Source: Chitinophagaceae bacterium PMP191F (GTDB taxonomy: Bacteria > Bacteroidota > Bacteroidia > Chitinophagales > Chitinophagaceae). From it: a stretch of DNA of 64,000 bases. Under the pieces are notes generated by a model. That model searched no databases. It was not told where the DNA came from and worked only from the letters and a program-made list of their open reading frames with translations. Made by a program: the position numbers and the translations under genes. This document shows, piece after piece, positions 44,465 through 51,991 of the stretch (position 1 is the stretch's first letter; each line of letters starts with the position of its first letter). The stretch is from NCBI GenBank assembly GCA_001302245.1, contig LGYU01000005.1:264133-328132 (forward strand), given 5' to 3'.

Positions 44465-46765
44465 ATGGCAACTACAACAAAAAAGACTGCCGCCAAAACG
44501 GCAAAAACTCTGACAACAGAAACAGTAGCAAAGAAAAACGGCTCCGCTAAGAAAAACGGTTCCACTACCTCTGACATTGATCTGCAACTGGCATTACAGG
44601 AAAATTTTGGCTTTGACACTTTCAAGGGTAACCAGGAAGCCATTATCAAAAGCTTATTGAATGGTAAAGACACATTTGTTATAAAACCAACCGGCGGAGG
44701 TAAAAGCCTTTGCTACCAGTTGCCTGCTATTATAAGTGAAGGCGTGGCCATTATAGTAAGTCCGCTGATTGCGCTGATGAAAAACCAGGTAGACCTGGTA
44801 CGCAGCTATAGCAGCCAGGACGATGTGGCACACTTTCTCAACTCCACGCTCAGCAAAAAAGAGATCCGTGAAGTACACGATGACCTGTTAAGCGGCCGTA
44901 CCAAAATGCTGTATGTTGCCCCGGAAACGCTTACCAAACAGGAGAACCTGGAGTTTTTTGCCGATCTGAAACTTTCATTTTTTGCAGTAGATGAAGCACA
45001 CTGTATTTCAGAATGGGGACATGATTTCCGTCCTGAATACCGCCGCCTGCGCGAAATGATGACACAGATCAATCCCGATATACCGGTGATTGCCCTTACA
45101 GCAACTGCTACCCCCAAGGTGCAAAGTGACATTATTCATAACCTGGGATTGAAAGAGCCTGCTGTTTTTATTTCTTCTTTCAACCGCGCCAACCTGTATT
45201 ACGAAATACAGCCTAAGATCAAGAAAGACCAGACCATCAAGAACATTGTCCGCTTTATTGTTCAGATGAAGAACAAAAGCGGTATCATTTATACACTCAA
45301 CCGTAAAACCACTGAAGAACTGGCCGATATGCTGATGGCCAACGGTATTAAAGCGGTGGCTTACCATGCAGGGCTCGACAGTAAACTGCGTGCAGAACGC
45401 CAGGACCAGTTTCTGAATGAAGATGTGCAGGTGATTGTTGCCACTATTGCATTCGGAATGGGTATTGACAAACCCGATATCCGTTTTGTAATACACTATA
45501 ACATTCCGAAAAGTATAGAAAACTACTACCAGGAAACCGGTCGCGCCGGTCGTGACGGACTGGAAGGAAAATGTATCCTGTATTATTCACATAAAGATGT
45601 AGCCAAACTGGAACACCTGATGCGCGACAAGCCTTTGAGCGAACGCGAAGTAGGTGCACAACTGATCACAGAAACCGTGGCGTATGCCGAAAGTGGTGTA
45701 TGCCGTCGCAAACTGTTGATGAGTTATTTTGGTGAAGACTATACACAAAAAAATTGCGGCAACTGCGATAACTGTCTTAACCCCAAAGAAGAAGTAGAAG
45801 CAAAAGAGAATGCAGTAAAAGTGCTGAAAGTAGTAAAAGCACTAGACGAACGTTTTGCTACCGATTATGTGGTGAACATACTTATTGGCCGGTTAACGCC
45901 CAATATCACCATGTTCAGACACGAAGGCATTGCTGAGTTTGCTATTGGTAATGACCAGCCAGATCATTACTGGAACTCGCTCATTCGACAGATGCTGTTG
46001 GGCGATCTGCTAAGCAAGGATATTGAAGATTACGGCGTGTTGAAAATCACGAAGAATGGGGAAGCTTTTGCAAAAAAACCCAAATCCTTCAAAATTGTAC
46101 TCAACAACCTGTTTGAAGAGGCCAATGCAGATGATGATGAAGGCAATGCAGAGGCTGCTACCGGCACAGCAGCAGATGAGAAGTTGTTTGAAATGCTGAA
46201 AGAGTTGCGTCAGAAAGAAGCTAAGAAAAAAAGTCTGCCTCCGTTTGTGATCTTCCTGGAAACATCGCTGCAGGATATGGCAACACTGTATCCAACCAAC
46301 CTGCAGGAACTGGAAAAATGCCAGGGCGTAAGTAAAGGCAAGGCACTGCGTTATGGTAAACCATTCATTGAAATGGTGTCCAAATATGTAGAAGAAAACA
46401 ATATTGAAAGGCCGGACGATTTTGTGATGAAGAGCGTGGTGAACAAAAGCGGCAACAAAGTATACATCATTCAGCAAACAGATAAAAAGATCCCGCTGGA
46501 AACCATTGCCAAGAACAAAGGATGGCGCATGGATGAAATGCTGGAAGAAATGGAAACCATTGCTGCCAGTGGCACCAAGCTGAATCTTGATTACGCTATA
46601 ACCGAATGGCTGGATGACCATGAACAGGAAGAGATCCTGGAATACTTCAAAGGCTGTGAAACATCATCCCTGCAGGTAGCACTGGAAGAACTGAGCGATG
46701 GAAACTACAACTGGGAGCAGTTGAAGATCATGCGTATCAAGTTCCTGGGCATGTATGGCATGTAA
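44465..46765 (+). CDS. recQ: ATP-dependent DNA helicase RecQ
   Basis: 766 residues, a 3'-5' helicase of the RecF recombination pathway. Residues ~1-40 are a Lys/Thr-rich tail. Helicase core: KPTGGGKSLCYQLP near 75, VDEAHCISEWGHDFRPEY near 175-192 (DEAH), ALTATATP, and YYQETGRAGRDG near 350. The RecQ zinc site is CRRKLLMSYFG...CGNCDNC near 415-440. A winged-helix domain and a C-terminal HRDC-like domain (SLPPFVIFLETSLQDMATLYPTNLQEL) follow. It is longer than E. coli RecQ because of the C-terminal extension. Ends in a strong terminator. Confidence 0.96.
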   Translation: MATTTKKTAAKTAKTLTTETVAKKNGSAKKNGSTTSDIDLQLALQENFGFDTFKGNQEAIIKSLLNGKDTFVIKPTGGGKSLCYQLPAIISEGVAIIVSPLIALMKNQVDLVRSYSSQDDVAHFLNSTLSKKEIREVHDDLLSGRTKMLYVAPETLTKQENLEFFADLKLSFFAVDEAHCISEWGHDFRPEYRRLREMMTQINPDIPVIALTATATPKVQSDIIHNLGLKEPAVFISSFNRANLYYEIQPKIKKDQTIKNIVRFIVQMKNKSGIIYTLNRKTTEELADMLMANGIKAVAYHAGLDSKLRAERQDQFLNEDVQVIVATIAFGMGIDKPDIRFVIHYNIPKSIENYYQETGRAGRDGLEGKCILYYSHKDVAKLEHLMRDKPLSEREVGAQLITETVAYAESGVCRRKLLMSYFGEDYTQKNCGNCDNCLNPKEEVEAKENAVKVLKVVKALDERFATDYVVNILIGRLTPNITMFRHEGIAEFAIGNDQPDHYWNSLIRQMLLGDLLSKDIEDYGVLKITKNGEAFAKKPKSFKIVLNNLFEEANADDDEGNAEAATGTAADEKLFEMLKELRQKEAKKKSLPPFVIFLETSLQDMATLYPTNLQELEKCQGVSKGKALRYGKPFIEMVSKYVEENNIERPDDFVMKSVVNKSGNKVYIIQQTDKKIPLETIAKNKGWRMDEMLEEMETIAASGTKLNLDYAITEWLDDHEQEEILEYFKGCETSSLQVALEELSDGNYNWEQLKIMRIKFLGMYGM

Positions 46766-46790
46766 TTAAAGAAAAACATTTCCTCATACA

Positions 46791-46822
46791 ATGGCGTATC
46801 ATGATGATACGCCATTTTTATT
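46791..46822 (+). terminator. recQ terminator
   Basis: Perfect 10-bp stem ATGGCGTATC-ATGAT-GATACGCCAT followed by TTTTATTA, 25 bp after the recQ stop. Confidence 0.88.
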
Positions 46823-47894
46823 ACGCCTTTATAATTACAATAGAATTCCGTCTGTTCCTGATCTTCGCTGAAAGGTTTCTGCCAAGTCGTTGAAAAGGCT
46901 GTTCTACCAAATAAAACGAACAACATACCAGGGTCAGAAATAATACGAAAAGAAGCAGGTATATAAACAACGATGACCTGGTATAACCCGTAAATAGTTG
47001 CTGCCACAAATACATACTGTAAGATGCCTGACCGATAAGCAGCAACATTTTATTTCGTGCAAGAATGGCTGAAAAGGGAAAATTACGAGCCATGGTGTAC
47101 ATAATAATGAAAGCACTCAAGGGAAAAATAAGCAACAGGTAGCGTGCGGTCATCATAGATGTTGCCGGAAATGCATAGAAGTATAGCACAAAGACAACCG
47201 CCAACCAAAAAAACACAACAGGAACACACTGCAGCATTTTACATATTCTTTGCCTGTAAAACGCAGCCACCACTCCCAACGCAATAGGAGAAAAAAGCAA
47301 AGCGGTTCTTCTGAAGGCAAAAAAACCGGTTCCCGTTGACACAAGAGCAACGACCAGCAACAAAATGTAGATGGCTCCAAAAGCCAATGGAGCTTTTTTA
47401 ACAGGAATGTAATAGAATAATAAAGGAAACGCAATGTAAAATTGCTCTTCAATAACAAGTGACCACAAATGAGCTACATACCATCCGCAGCTCCGGAATG
47501 CTGTATTTCCTGTAACATCGCTGATAAAATAACCCGGTACTTTCAGAACACAGGGGATGGAAAAGTCTATCAGTTTATAATAAGCGGCTATACATATTGC
47601 CAGCAAATACAACAATAATGGTGGAAATATCCTGAACAAACGCCTGATAAAAAAGCCAGCAACGGACACTTTACCTTGTTGCTGCTGTTCCGCAATAAGA
47701 CTATTACAGATCACAAACCCGCTTATAAAGAAAAATAAGTACACGCCAGCTTTGGCAAACAACTGTATTTTAGTAAACGGGTAAGTCAGGCCCAGCGCCT
47801 TGTCGTAATGCATACAGACATGCCCTGCCAGCACCATACAGATGCTTATTGCCCGCCAACCATCTATAACTGTAATCCTGGATGTTTTTTCCAT
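46821..47894 (-). CDS. Acyltransferase family 3 membrane protein (OafA/YrhL-like)
   Basis: 357 residues with about ten membrane helices. The family N-terminus is GWRAISICMVLAGHVCMHYDKALG (active-site His in the GH), the first loop has FFFISGFVICNSLI, the middle has FRIFPPLLLYLL, and VAHLWSLVIEEQFYIAFPLLF gives the conserved SLxxEEQFY motif. These proteins O-acetylate cell-surface sugars. Substrate unknown; it is a single gene. Its start lies 122 bp before the divergent DUF3050 gene. Confidence 0.92.
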   Translation of the reverse strand: MEKTSRITVIDGWRAISICMVLAGHVCMHYDKALGLTYPFTKIQLFAKAGVYLFFFISGFVICNSLIAEQQQQGKVSVAGFFIRRLFRIFPPLLLYLLAICIAAYYKLIDFSIPCVLKVPGYFISDVTGNTAFRSCGWYVAHLWSLVIEEQFYIAFPLLFYYIPVKKAPLAFGAIYILLLVVALVSTGTGFFAFRRTALLFSPIALGVVAAFYRQRICKMLQCVPVVFFWLAVVFVLYFYAFPATSMMTARYLLLIFPLSAFIIMYTMARNFPFSAILARNKMLLLIGQASYSMYLWQQLFTGYTRSSLFIYLLLFVLFLTLVCCSFYLVEQPFQRLGRNLSAKIRNRRNSIVIIKA

Positions 47895-48016
47895 TTTTTT
47901 GCGTACGGAAATATACTTTAATGCAATTTCAATAATAAGATTTTTTAATCACTGCCAAAGCCGTTTCGTGATGTAATTTTGCTGCCTCCTGAACTGCAAA
48001 AAGGAACGATTTAATT

Positions 48017-48814
48017 ATGACAAACACTTACCTGGATAAACTCAGGCACTCAATTGAAGCAGTGCGGAATGATATTGTGGCGCATCCTTTATACAGTCAT
48101 ATCCACACCATACAGGATGTACAGATCTTTACACAATATCATGTGTATGCGGTGTGGGATTTCATGAGCTTGTTAAAAGGATTACAACAACAACTTACCT
48201 GTGTACAATATCCATGGGTACCGGTAGGCAATGCCAACACACGTTACCTGATCAATGAAATTGTAGCCGGTGAAGAAAGTGATGTTGACGAACAGGGCAA
48301 CCGCTGCAGTCACTTTGAACTGTATTGCAGGGCCATGCAACAAATGGGTGCTGCCACAGAGGCAATAGAGCAATTACTCGCACTTCTGCAACAGGGCGTA
48401 AGTGTACAGGAAGCGTTGGATAAACTAGCTGTTCCGCCAGCGGTAAAGCAGTTTGTCGGTTTTACATTCGACATTTTGCAACAGGGCAATGCAGCATTAA
48501 TGGCAGCGGTATTCACATTTGGCCGTGAGGACCTGATACCTGATATGTTCATTCACCTGGTGAAAGATCTGGAACAAAAATTTCCGGGGCAACTGGAAGT
48601 ATTCCGTTATTACCTGGAGCGTCATATTGAAGTAGATGGCGGTCATCACAGTCACCTGGCTATGGAGATGGTACAGGAGTTGTGCGGAGCCAATGAAGAG
48701 GCATGGCAAAAAGCAACAGCAGCGGCTGTACAGGCGCTGAAAATGAGAAATTTATTGTGGAGCGGAGCACTGGAAGCAATATTGGCGGAACAAAAGATTT
48801 CTATCAATAAATAA
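48017..48814 (+). CDS. DUF3050 (haem-oxygenase-fold) protein
   Basis: 265 residues, all helical. Signatures: YSHIHTIQDVQIFTQYHVYAVWDFMSLLKGLQQ near 22-54 (three His/Tyr in the first helix), LINEIVAGEESDVDE near 75-90, and YLERHIEVDGGHHSHLAMEM near 198-217. The family shares the haem oxygenase-like/TenA fold with conserved His and Glu residues suited to a di-iron or haem site. Function unknown. A weak -7 element TAATTTTG (47974-47981) lies 36 bp upstream, with no good -33. Confidence 0.85.
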   Translation: MTNTYLDKLRHSIEAVRNDIVAHPLYSHIHTIQDVQIFTQYHVYAVWDFMSLLKGLQQQLTCVQYPWVPVGNANTRYLINEIVAGEESDVDEQGNRCSHFELYCRAMQQMGAATEAIEQLLALLQQGVSVQEALDKLAVPPAVKQFVGFTFDILQQGNAALMAAVFTFGREDLIPDMFIHLVKDLEQKFPGQLEVFRYYLERHIEVDGGHHSHLAMEMVQELCGANEEAWQKATAAAVQALKMRNLLWSGALEAILAEQKISINK

Positions 48815-48874
48815 TTGGTTGATTAACATAGAATTCCTATTTTTGCAACCCCATTAACGCAGAAGCTATTTTTG
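48815..48874 (+). promoter_or_regulatory. Tandem overlapping promoters for tRNA-Phe
   Basis: P1: TTG at 48815-48817, 20-bp spacer, TATTTTTG at 48838-48845. P2: TTG at 48843-48845 (inside the P1 -7 element), 21-bp spacer, TATTTTTG at 48867-48874. P2 would start near 48881, ten bases before the tRNA. Confidence 0.6.
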
Positions 48875-48890
48875 CAGCAATGGAAAGGAT

Positions 48891-48963
48891 GGTGCGGTAG
48901 CTCAGTCGGTAGAGCAAAGGACTGAAAATCCTTGTGTCGGCGGTTCGATCCCGCCCCACACCA
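48891..48963 (+). tRNA. tRNA-Phe (GAA), host gene for island insertion
   Basis: 73 nt without an encoded CCA. Acceptor GGTGCGG (48891-48897), D-stem GCTC/GAGC, anticodon stem AAGGA/TCCTT with loop CTGAAAA (anticodon GAA), T-stem GGCGG/CCGCC with loop TTCGATC, acceptor 3' side CCACACC and discriminator A. All pairs are canonical except one: C5 (48895) against A68 (48958). The part from the anticodon loop on belongs to a 91-bp repeat that also lies at 51438. Confidence 0.93.
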
Positions 48964-49011
48964 CGAAGAAAATCAAGCGATTATAACGAAAGTTGTAGTC
49001 GCTTTTTTCTT
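48921..49011 (+). repeat. Left attachment repeat (attL), 91 bp
   Basis: Identical over all 91 bases to 51438-51528. It starts at ACTGAAAATCC in the tRNA anticodon loop and runs past the tRNA 3' end and terminator. Flanking bases differ (G before, T after here; C before, G after on the right). The pattern is a tRNA-anchored integration site. Confidence 0.95.
48975..49011 (+). terminator. tRNA-Phe terminator (inside attL)
   Basis: Stem AAGCGA-T-TATAAC / GTTGTA-G-TCGCTT with GAAA loop, then TTTTTTCTT. One G-U-type and one T-G pair only. A second copy lies at 51492-51528. Confidence 0.88.
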
Positions 49012-49012
49012 T

Positions 49013-49033
49013 GGATACAACATAGGTACAACA
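49013..49033 (+). repeat. Tandem GGTACAACAT-type motif, left end of island
   Basis: Two 11-bp units, GGATACAACAT and AGGTACAACAG, begin 2 bp after attL. The 18 bases TACAACATAGGTACAACA recur at the right end. They could be integrase arm-type binding sites; this is inference. Confidence 0.5.
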
Positions 49034-49508
49034 GGAGGAGAGCGCAGCATATTTTTAAGGTATCAACTCGTTTCCGATTATAGAAAAATGGCTACACGGC
49101 GTGATAATGAGATGATCCAGCACTTCTATTTCCAGCTGAGAACCGGGGCAACTTCAACAACAAAAGCAAGCTAACGGGTGAGATTTCACCCAAAATCAAA
49201 CTCACAAAATATTGACTAACATTCATTTAAAACTAAAGAAGGCTTTATAAACCAGTAGCAATGCATTTATGGAACAGTATTTTCCACATTTTCGATGTAA
49301 CAAAAAAGCCTTATTTTGGGTTATCCATATGTTATAATGTAGATGAATTGCCATACCCATTAATTATTTGTTTTTCAGATATTTTTGATTATCAATTAAT
49401 TAACAAATTAATTCTTAGCTTTGAGAATCAAAACCCTTTTTTGCTATCAGCCGGCTTAGTTTTTTTAGTCACTTCATAGCAAACTGGTAATTATACTTTT
49501 AGACATTC
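49034..49508. other. AT-rich left leader of the island
   Basis: 475 bp with no supported gene. A 72-codon ORF at 49261-49479 is weak. TAGCTTTG at 49416-49423 resembles a -7 element, but no -33 is at the right distance. No integrase remnant was recognised on either strand. Confidence 0.45.
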
Positions 49509-50252
49509 ATGAAAATCGAAACGCTTGCTAATCCCCCAATAAGGGAGGCAATTTTTACGATCGTATATAAAAATGAAGTAAGACTAAATGTCCTACAGGC
49601 ATTTTCTGATTTAAAAAGCATTAGAGATATTTATCGAAATCGAAAGAATAATTTAGTTGTCGAACATCAGATACAAAGAAAAAATAAGAAAGGAACCGCT
49701 GAAACAAACTTGAATATTCAGGAATTACAGGACGGCTATATATTACAACCATCTGACAGTAATCCTGAAAAAATAATTCAGGCCAGAAAGGAGTTATTCT
49801 CATTCCATAAAATTAAAGGTTATTCAAATTGGGAAACTCTCCTTGAAGAGTTTGAAAGTGTTGTGAGAGAGCTTATAAAGGCTTCAATTGAACCAATTCA
49901 TGTTAAAGAAATAAGCGTAAGATATATTAATCATTTGCCTTTCGATGCTACCTGGAATTTAAGAGAATATTTCAACTTACTTCCTGCAGCAATAGAAGGC
50001 ATTCCGAATAATATAAAAAGTCTTTTCCTTCAAGTTGGAACTACACGCAATGAATTAGACGCAATTATTACAGAGGCAATCATCAAAGTAGGACAAGAGT
50101 TAAAATTTGTAATAGATCTCAAGGTTTCAAAGCAATTAGACATTTCTCTCGACGATGCCTCTCTTTGGGATTCATTTAATGAAATTAGGGAATTTAAAAA
50201 CGATTTATTCTTTAGCATGATTACTGATAAAACCAAAAACCTTTTTCAATGA
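49509..50252 (+). CDS. TIGR04255-like protein, island gene A
   Basis: 247 residues, soluble. It matches my recollection of the sporadically distributed TIGR04255 family: ANPPIREAIFTIVY near 7-20, GYSNWETLLEEFESVV near 104-119, VKEISVRYINHLPF near 132-145, and C-terminal DSFNEIREFKNDLFFSMITDK. The family has no established biochemical role; it is patchily spread among bacteria, often in accessory regions. It overlaps gene B by 4 bp (ATGA), so the two are coupled. The gene is clearly AT-richer than its chromosomal surroundings, a sign of transfer. Confidence 0.8.
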   Translation: MKIETLANPPIREAIFTIVYKNEVRLNVLQAFSDLKSIRDIYRNRKNNLVVEHQIQRKNKKGTAETNLNIQELQDGYILQPSDSNPEKIIQARKELFSFHKIKGYSNWETLLEEFESVVRELIKASIEPIHVKEISVRYINHLPFDATWNLREYFNLLPAAIEGIPNNIKSLFLQVGTTRNELDAIITEAIIKVGQELKFVIDLKVSKQLDISLDDASLWDSFNEIREFKNDLFFSMITDKTKNLFQ

Positions 50253-50737
50253 ATAATATTGTTCAATCCACCGATTACACGCAAATTCCTGTTGCATCGC
50301 TTGGCAACTCATTTACAACTGACCAGTATTACGAAGAATACTATAATAGTAGCCAATTAGATAACCCACTTAGTAGCTTTACGACAAATTATATAGTCAA
50401 TTTTGTAACCAAAGTACTTAGAGCTTTCTTAAAGGTTGAAGAAGCAACGCCACGTCAACTGACAACACTACTCAAATTCATAATTAAGCTGCATGAGATC
50501 GAGCGAAATTGTAATGCCGATTTAAATAAAAAAATCGACGTAGTCCACTCTGTAGAAGATGAAGTATGTTTTTACAAAAAATCTGATAAGGGTGTATCAA
50601 TGATTGCTATTGATAATGATGGAGACGTTTTTTACAGCTATATAGGATATCAGATCGATAGTATCTCAAAACGTTTTTACTTTAAAGATATATCTTCAGA
50701 TATGGAAGAAATCATTTATAACTTTTTGTCGAAATAA
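50249..50737 (+). CDS. Unknown protein, island gene B
   Basis: 162 residues, no signal peptide or membrane segment. Residues ~1-45 are polar and low in structure; 50-95 are helical (IVNFVTKVLRAFLKVEEATPRQLTTLLKFIIKLHEIERN); 100-162 look alpha/beta with VEDEVCFYKKSDKGVSMIAIDNDGDVFYSYIGY, then a final helix. I recognise no family. It starts within the last codon of gene A (ATGA overlap) and so probably acts with the TIGR04255-like protein. AT-rich codon use, as in A and C. Confidence 0.8.
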   Translation: MNNIVQSTDYTQIPVASLGNSFTTDQYYEEYYNSSQLDNPLSSFTTNYIVNFVTKVLRAFLKVEEATPRQLTTLLKFIIKLHEIERNCNADLNKKIDVVHSVEDEVCFYKKSDKGVSMIAIDNDGDVFYSYIGYQIDSISKRFYFKDISSDMEEIIYNFLSK

Positions 50738-50767
50738 AAGATTTAAGAAAATAATTTCACTGTATTA

Positions 50768-51301
50768 ATGTGCGAATTAGTACATATTCCCCAAAGATTG
50801 CATCAAGCCGATAGAAATGAAATTAAAGAATTCTACTTAGAAGAGGAGATCTATAGACGTGGAAAAAGAGACGAACTTGAATATCCTTTTGCAAAAATTA
50901 CGCTTGCAGATATTTCAGTTAATAGGCAAGGCGACCCTTTGTCTCCACTTTGCGAACCTCACGATGTTTTATTCAACACAAAAGATAATGAAGGAGAAAA
51001 TGTTCCAAAGTATATAAATGAAGGCTTTGTAGTATTGAAGGTTAAAGAATTGCTACCAAATAAAACTTATATAAGGACTTTTAAGGATCATGAAAATACG
51101 CTTGAGTTGCATCTAAAACATGATCCTAAGCCTTGTAATTATCCTCATGCCGTATTTGAGTTAGTCTTGAACGGCGTAGTTGTTTCTTTTAAAGAATATA
51201 AAAAAACCCTCCAAAAACATAAAGAGCTTAGGGATCAGTGTAGAGATGAATTACAAAAGATGATTATAAGGAGAGAGCTTGTTCTTTCAGAGTTCTCATA
51301 G
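50768..51301 (+). CDS. Unknown protein, island gene C
   Basis: 177 residues, soluble. N-terminal helical and charged part (RNEIKEFYLEEEIYRRGKRDELEYPF), a middle beta-rich part (YINEGFVVLKVKELLPNKTYIRTF), and a C-terminal helix (KEYKKTLQKHKELRDQCRDEL). Three Cys and several His are scattered without a metal motif. No family recognised. It lies 30 bp after gene B in the same direction and ends 12 bp before the right-hand tandem motif. Likely the third gene of one transcript; no terminator is visible except the tRNA-derived one in attR. Confidence 0.8.
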   Translation: MCELVHIPQRLHQADRNEIKEFYLEEEIYRRGKRDELEYPFAKITLADISVNRQGDPLSPLCEPHDVLFNTKDNEGENVPKYINEGFVVLKVKELLPNKTYIRTFKDHENTLELHLKHDPKPCNYPHAVFELVLNGVVVSFKEYKKTLQKHKELRDQCRDELQKMIIRRELVLSEFS

Positions 51302-51312
51302 TTTCATCATTT

Positions 51313-51333
51313 AGGTACAACATAGGTACAACA
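51313..51333 (+). repeat. Tandem AGGTACAACAT motif, right end of island
   Basis: Two units, AGGTACAACAT and AGGTACAACAA, 12 bp after gene C and 104 bp before attR, in the same orientation as the left copy at 49013. Confidence 0.5.
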
Positions 51334-51437
51334 AACACTGTATTTGCCCAGTACTTAATGAGGTTATATAGTTTTCAAAAGATTGGTAATTAGCCATTTG
51401 AGTTTATATTTAAATATATAAGTTGGTGTTTTTCCAC

Positions 51438-51528
51438 ACTGAAAATCCTTGTGTCGGCGGTTCGATCCCGCCCCACACCACGAAGAAAATCAAGCGATTA
51501 TAACGAAAGTTGTAGTCGCTTTTTTCTT
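51438..51528 (+). repeat. Right attachment repeat (attR), 91 bp
   Basis: A partial tRNA-Phe copy: anticodon loop to 3' end plus terminator (51492-51528), identical to attL. It lacks the 5' half and D-arm and cannot make tRNA. Confidence 0.95.
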
Positions 51529-51991
51529 GCGATTACCGCATAGTATTAAAATGCAATATTCATTTCATAACTCGGCTACGGCCACCCGCCTCTTTGAGAA
51601 TAAAAGCACCAATTTCTACAAGATACAGTATCAGTTATGAGCCGAATAAGCACACTATTTGACTCATGACCTAATCTATCCCCTTTTCTTTCGGCAACAC
51701 CAGTACCGCTTTTAAATTAAAGATCAATAATCAAGCATCTGGACCGATCGTTTTTTATTTTTATATACGCCCGCTACATGCAACGATTCCAGCTCCTCCC
51801 TTGTCTATGCATCAGCAACACACAACCAGCGTTTTCACCCTCCTGAAATAGGTTGTTGCCGGAATCTGAATGTATCCACCCTCCATGTAAGATTCTCTCT
51901 AAAATTTATTGGTTTATCTGCATTGCTCAGCAATAGCCGGCAATGGTGCCTTTGCATTAATCATTCTAAATACCATTAAAGCGATCAGGAC
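51529..51991. other. Intergenic region right of the island
   Basis: 463 bp with no supported gene or promoter. Base composition returns toward the chromosomal type. Confidence 0.5.

Larger units (their letters stand above)
48921..51528. mobile_element. Small tRNA-Phe-integrated genomic island (2517-bp unit)
   Basis: Bounded by perfect 91-bp direct repeats derived from the 3' part of tRNA-Phe plus its terminator. The interior is AT-rich: bases 49621-49680 hold 16 G+C of 60, against 30 of 60 in recQ at 45001-45060. It carries three rightward genes and no recognisable integrase, relaxase or replication gene. Near both ends lies a tandem GGTACAACAT-like motif. These facts support integration by a tyrosine recombinase encoded elsewhere or since lost. 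Confidence 0.88.

Noticed and set aside
46010..46621. 203-codon leftward ORF inside recQ
   Set aside because: Antisense to the RecQ winged-helix and HRDC-like regions.
48932..49174. 80-codon ORF starting inside the tRNA-Phe anticodon arm
   Set aside because: It translates tRNA and terminator sequence; its first ~26 residues recur at 51449 only because of the 91-bp repeat.
49323..49342. Sigma-70-like TTGGGT / TATAAT pair before the island genes
   Set aside because: Such pairs are expected by chance in AT-rich DNA, and Bacteroidota use a different promoter consensus.
49261..49479. 72-codon ORF at the left of the island
   Set aside because: AT-rich sequence gives such ORFs by chance; no start context, no family and it ends 29 bp before gene A with no coupling.
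49034..49508. Possible integrase remnant in the island leader
   Set aside because: Neither strand shows the tyrosine-recombinase R-H-R-Y motifs or a recognisable arm-binding domain.
51449..51640. 63-codon ORF in the right attachment repeat
   Set aside because: Same reason; it is read-through of tRNA-derived sequence.
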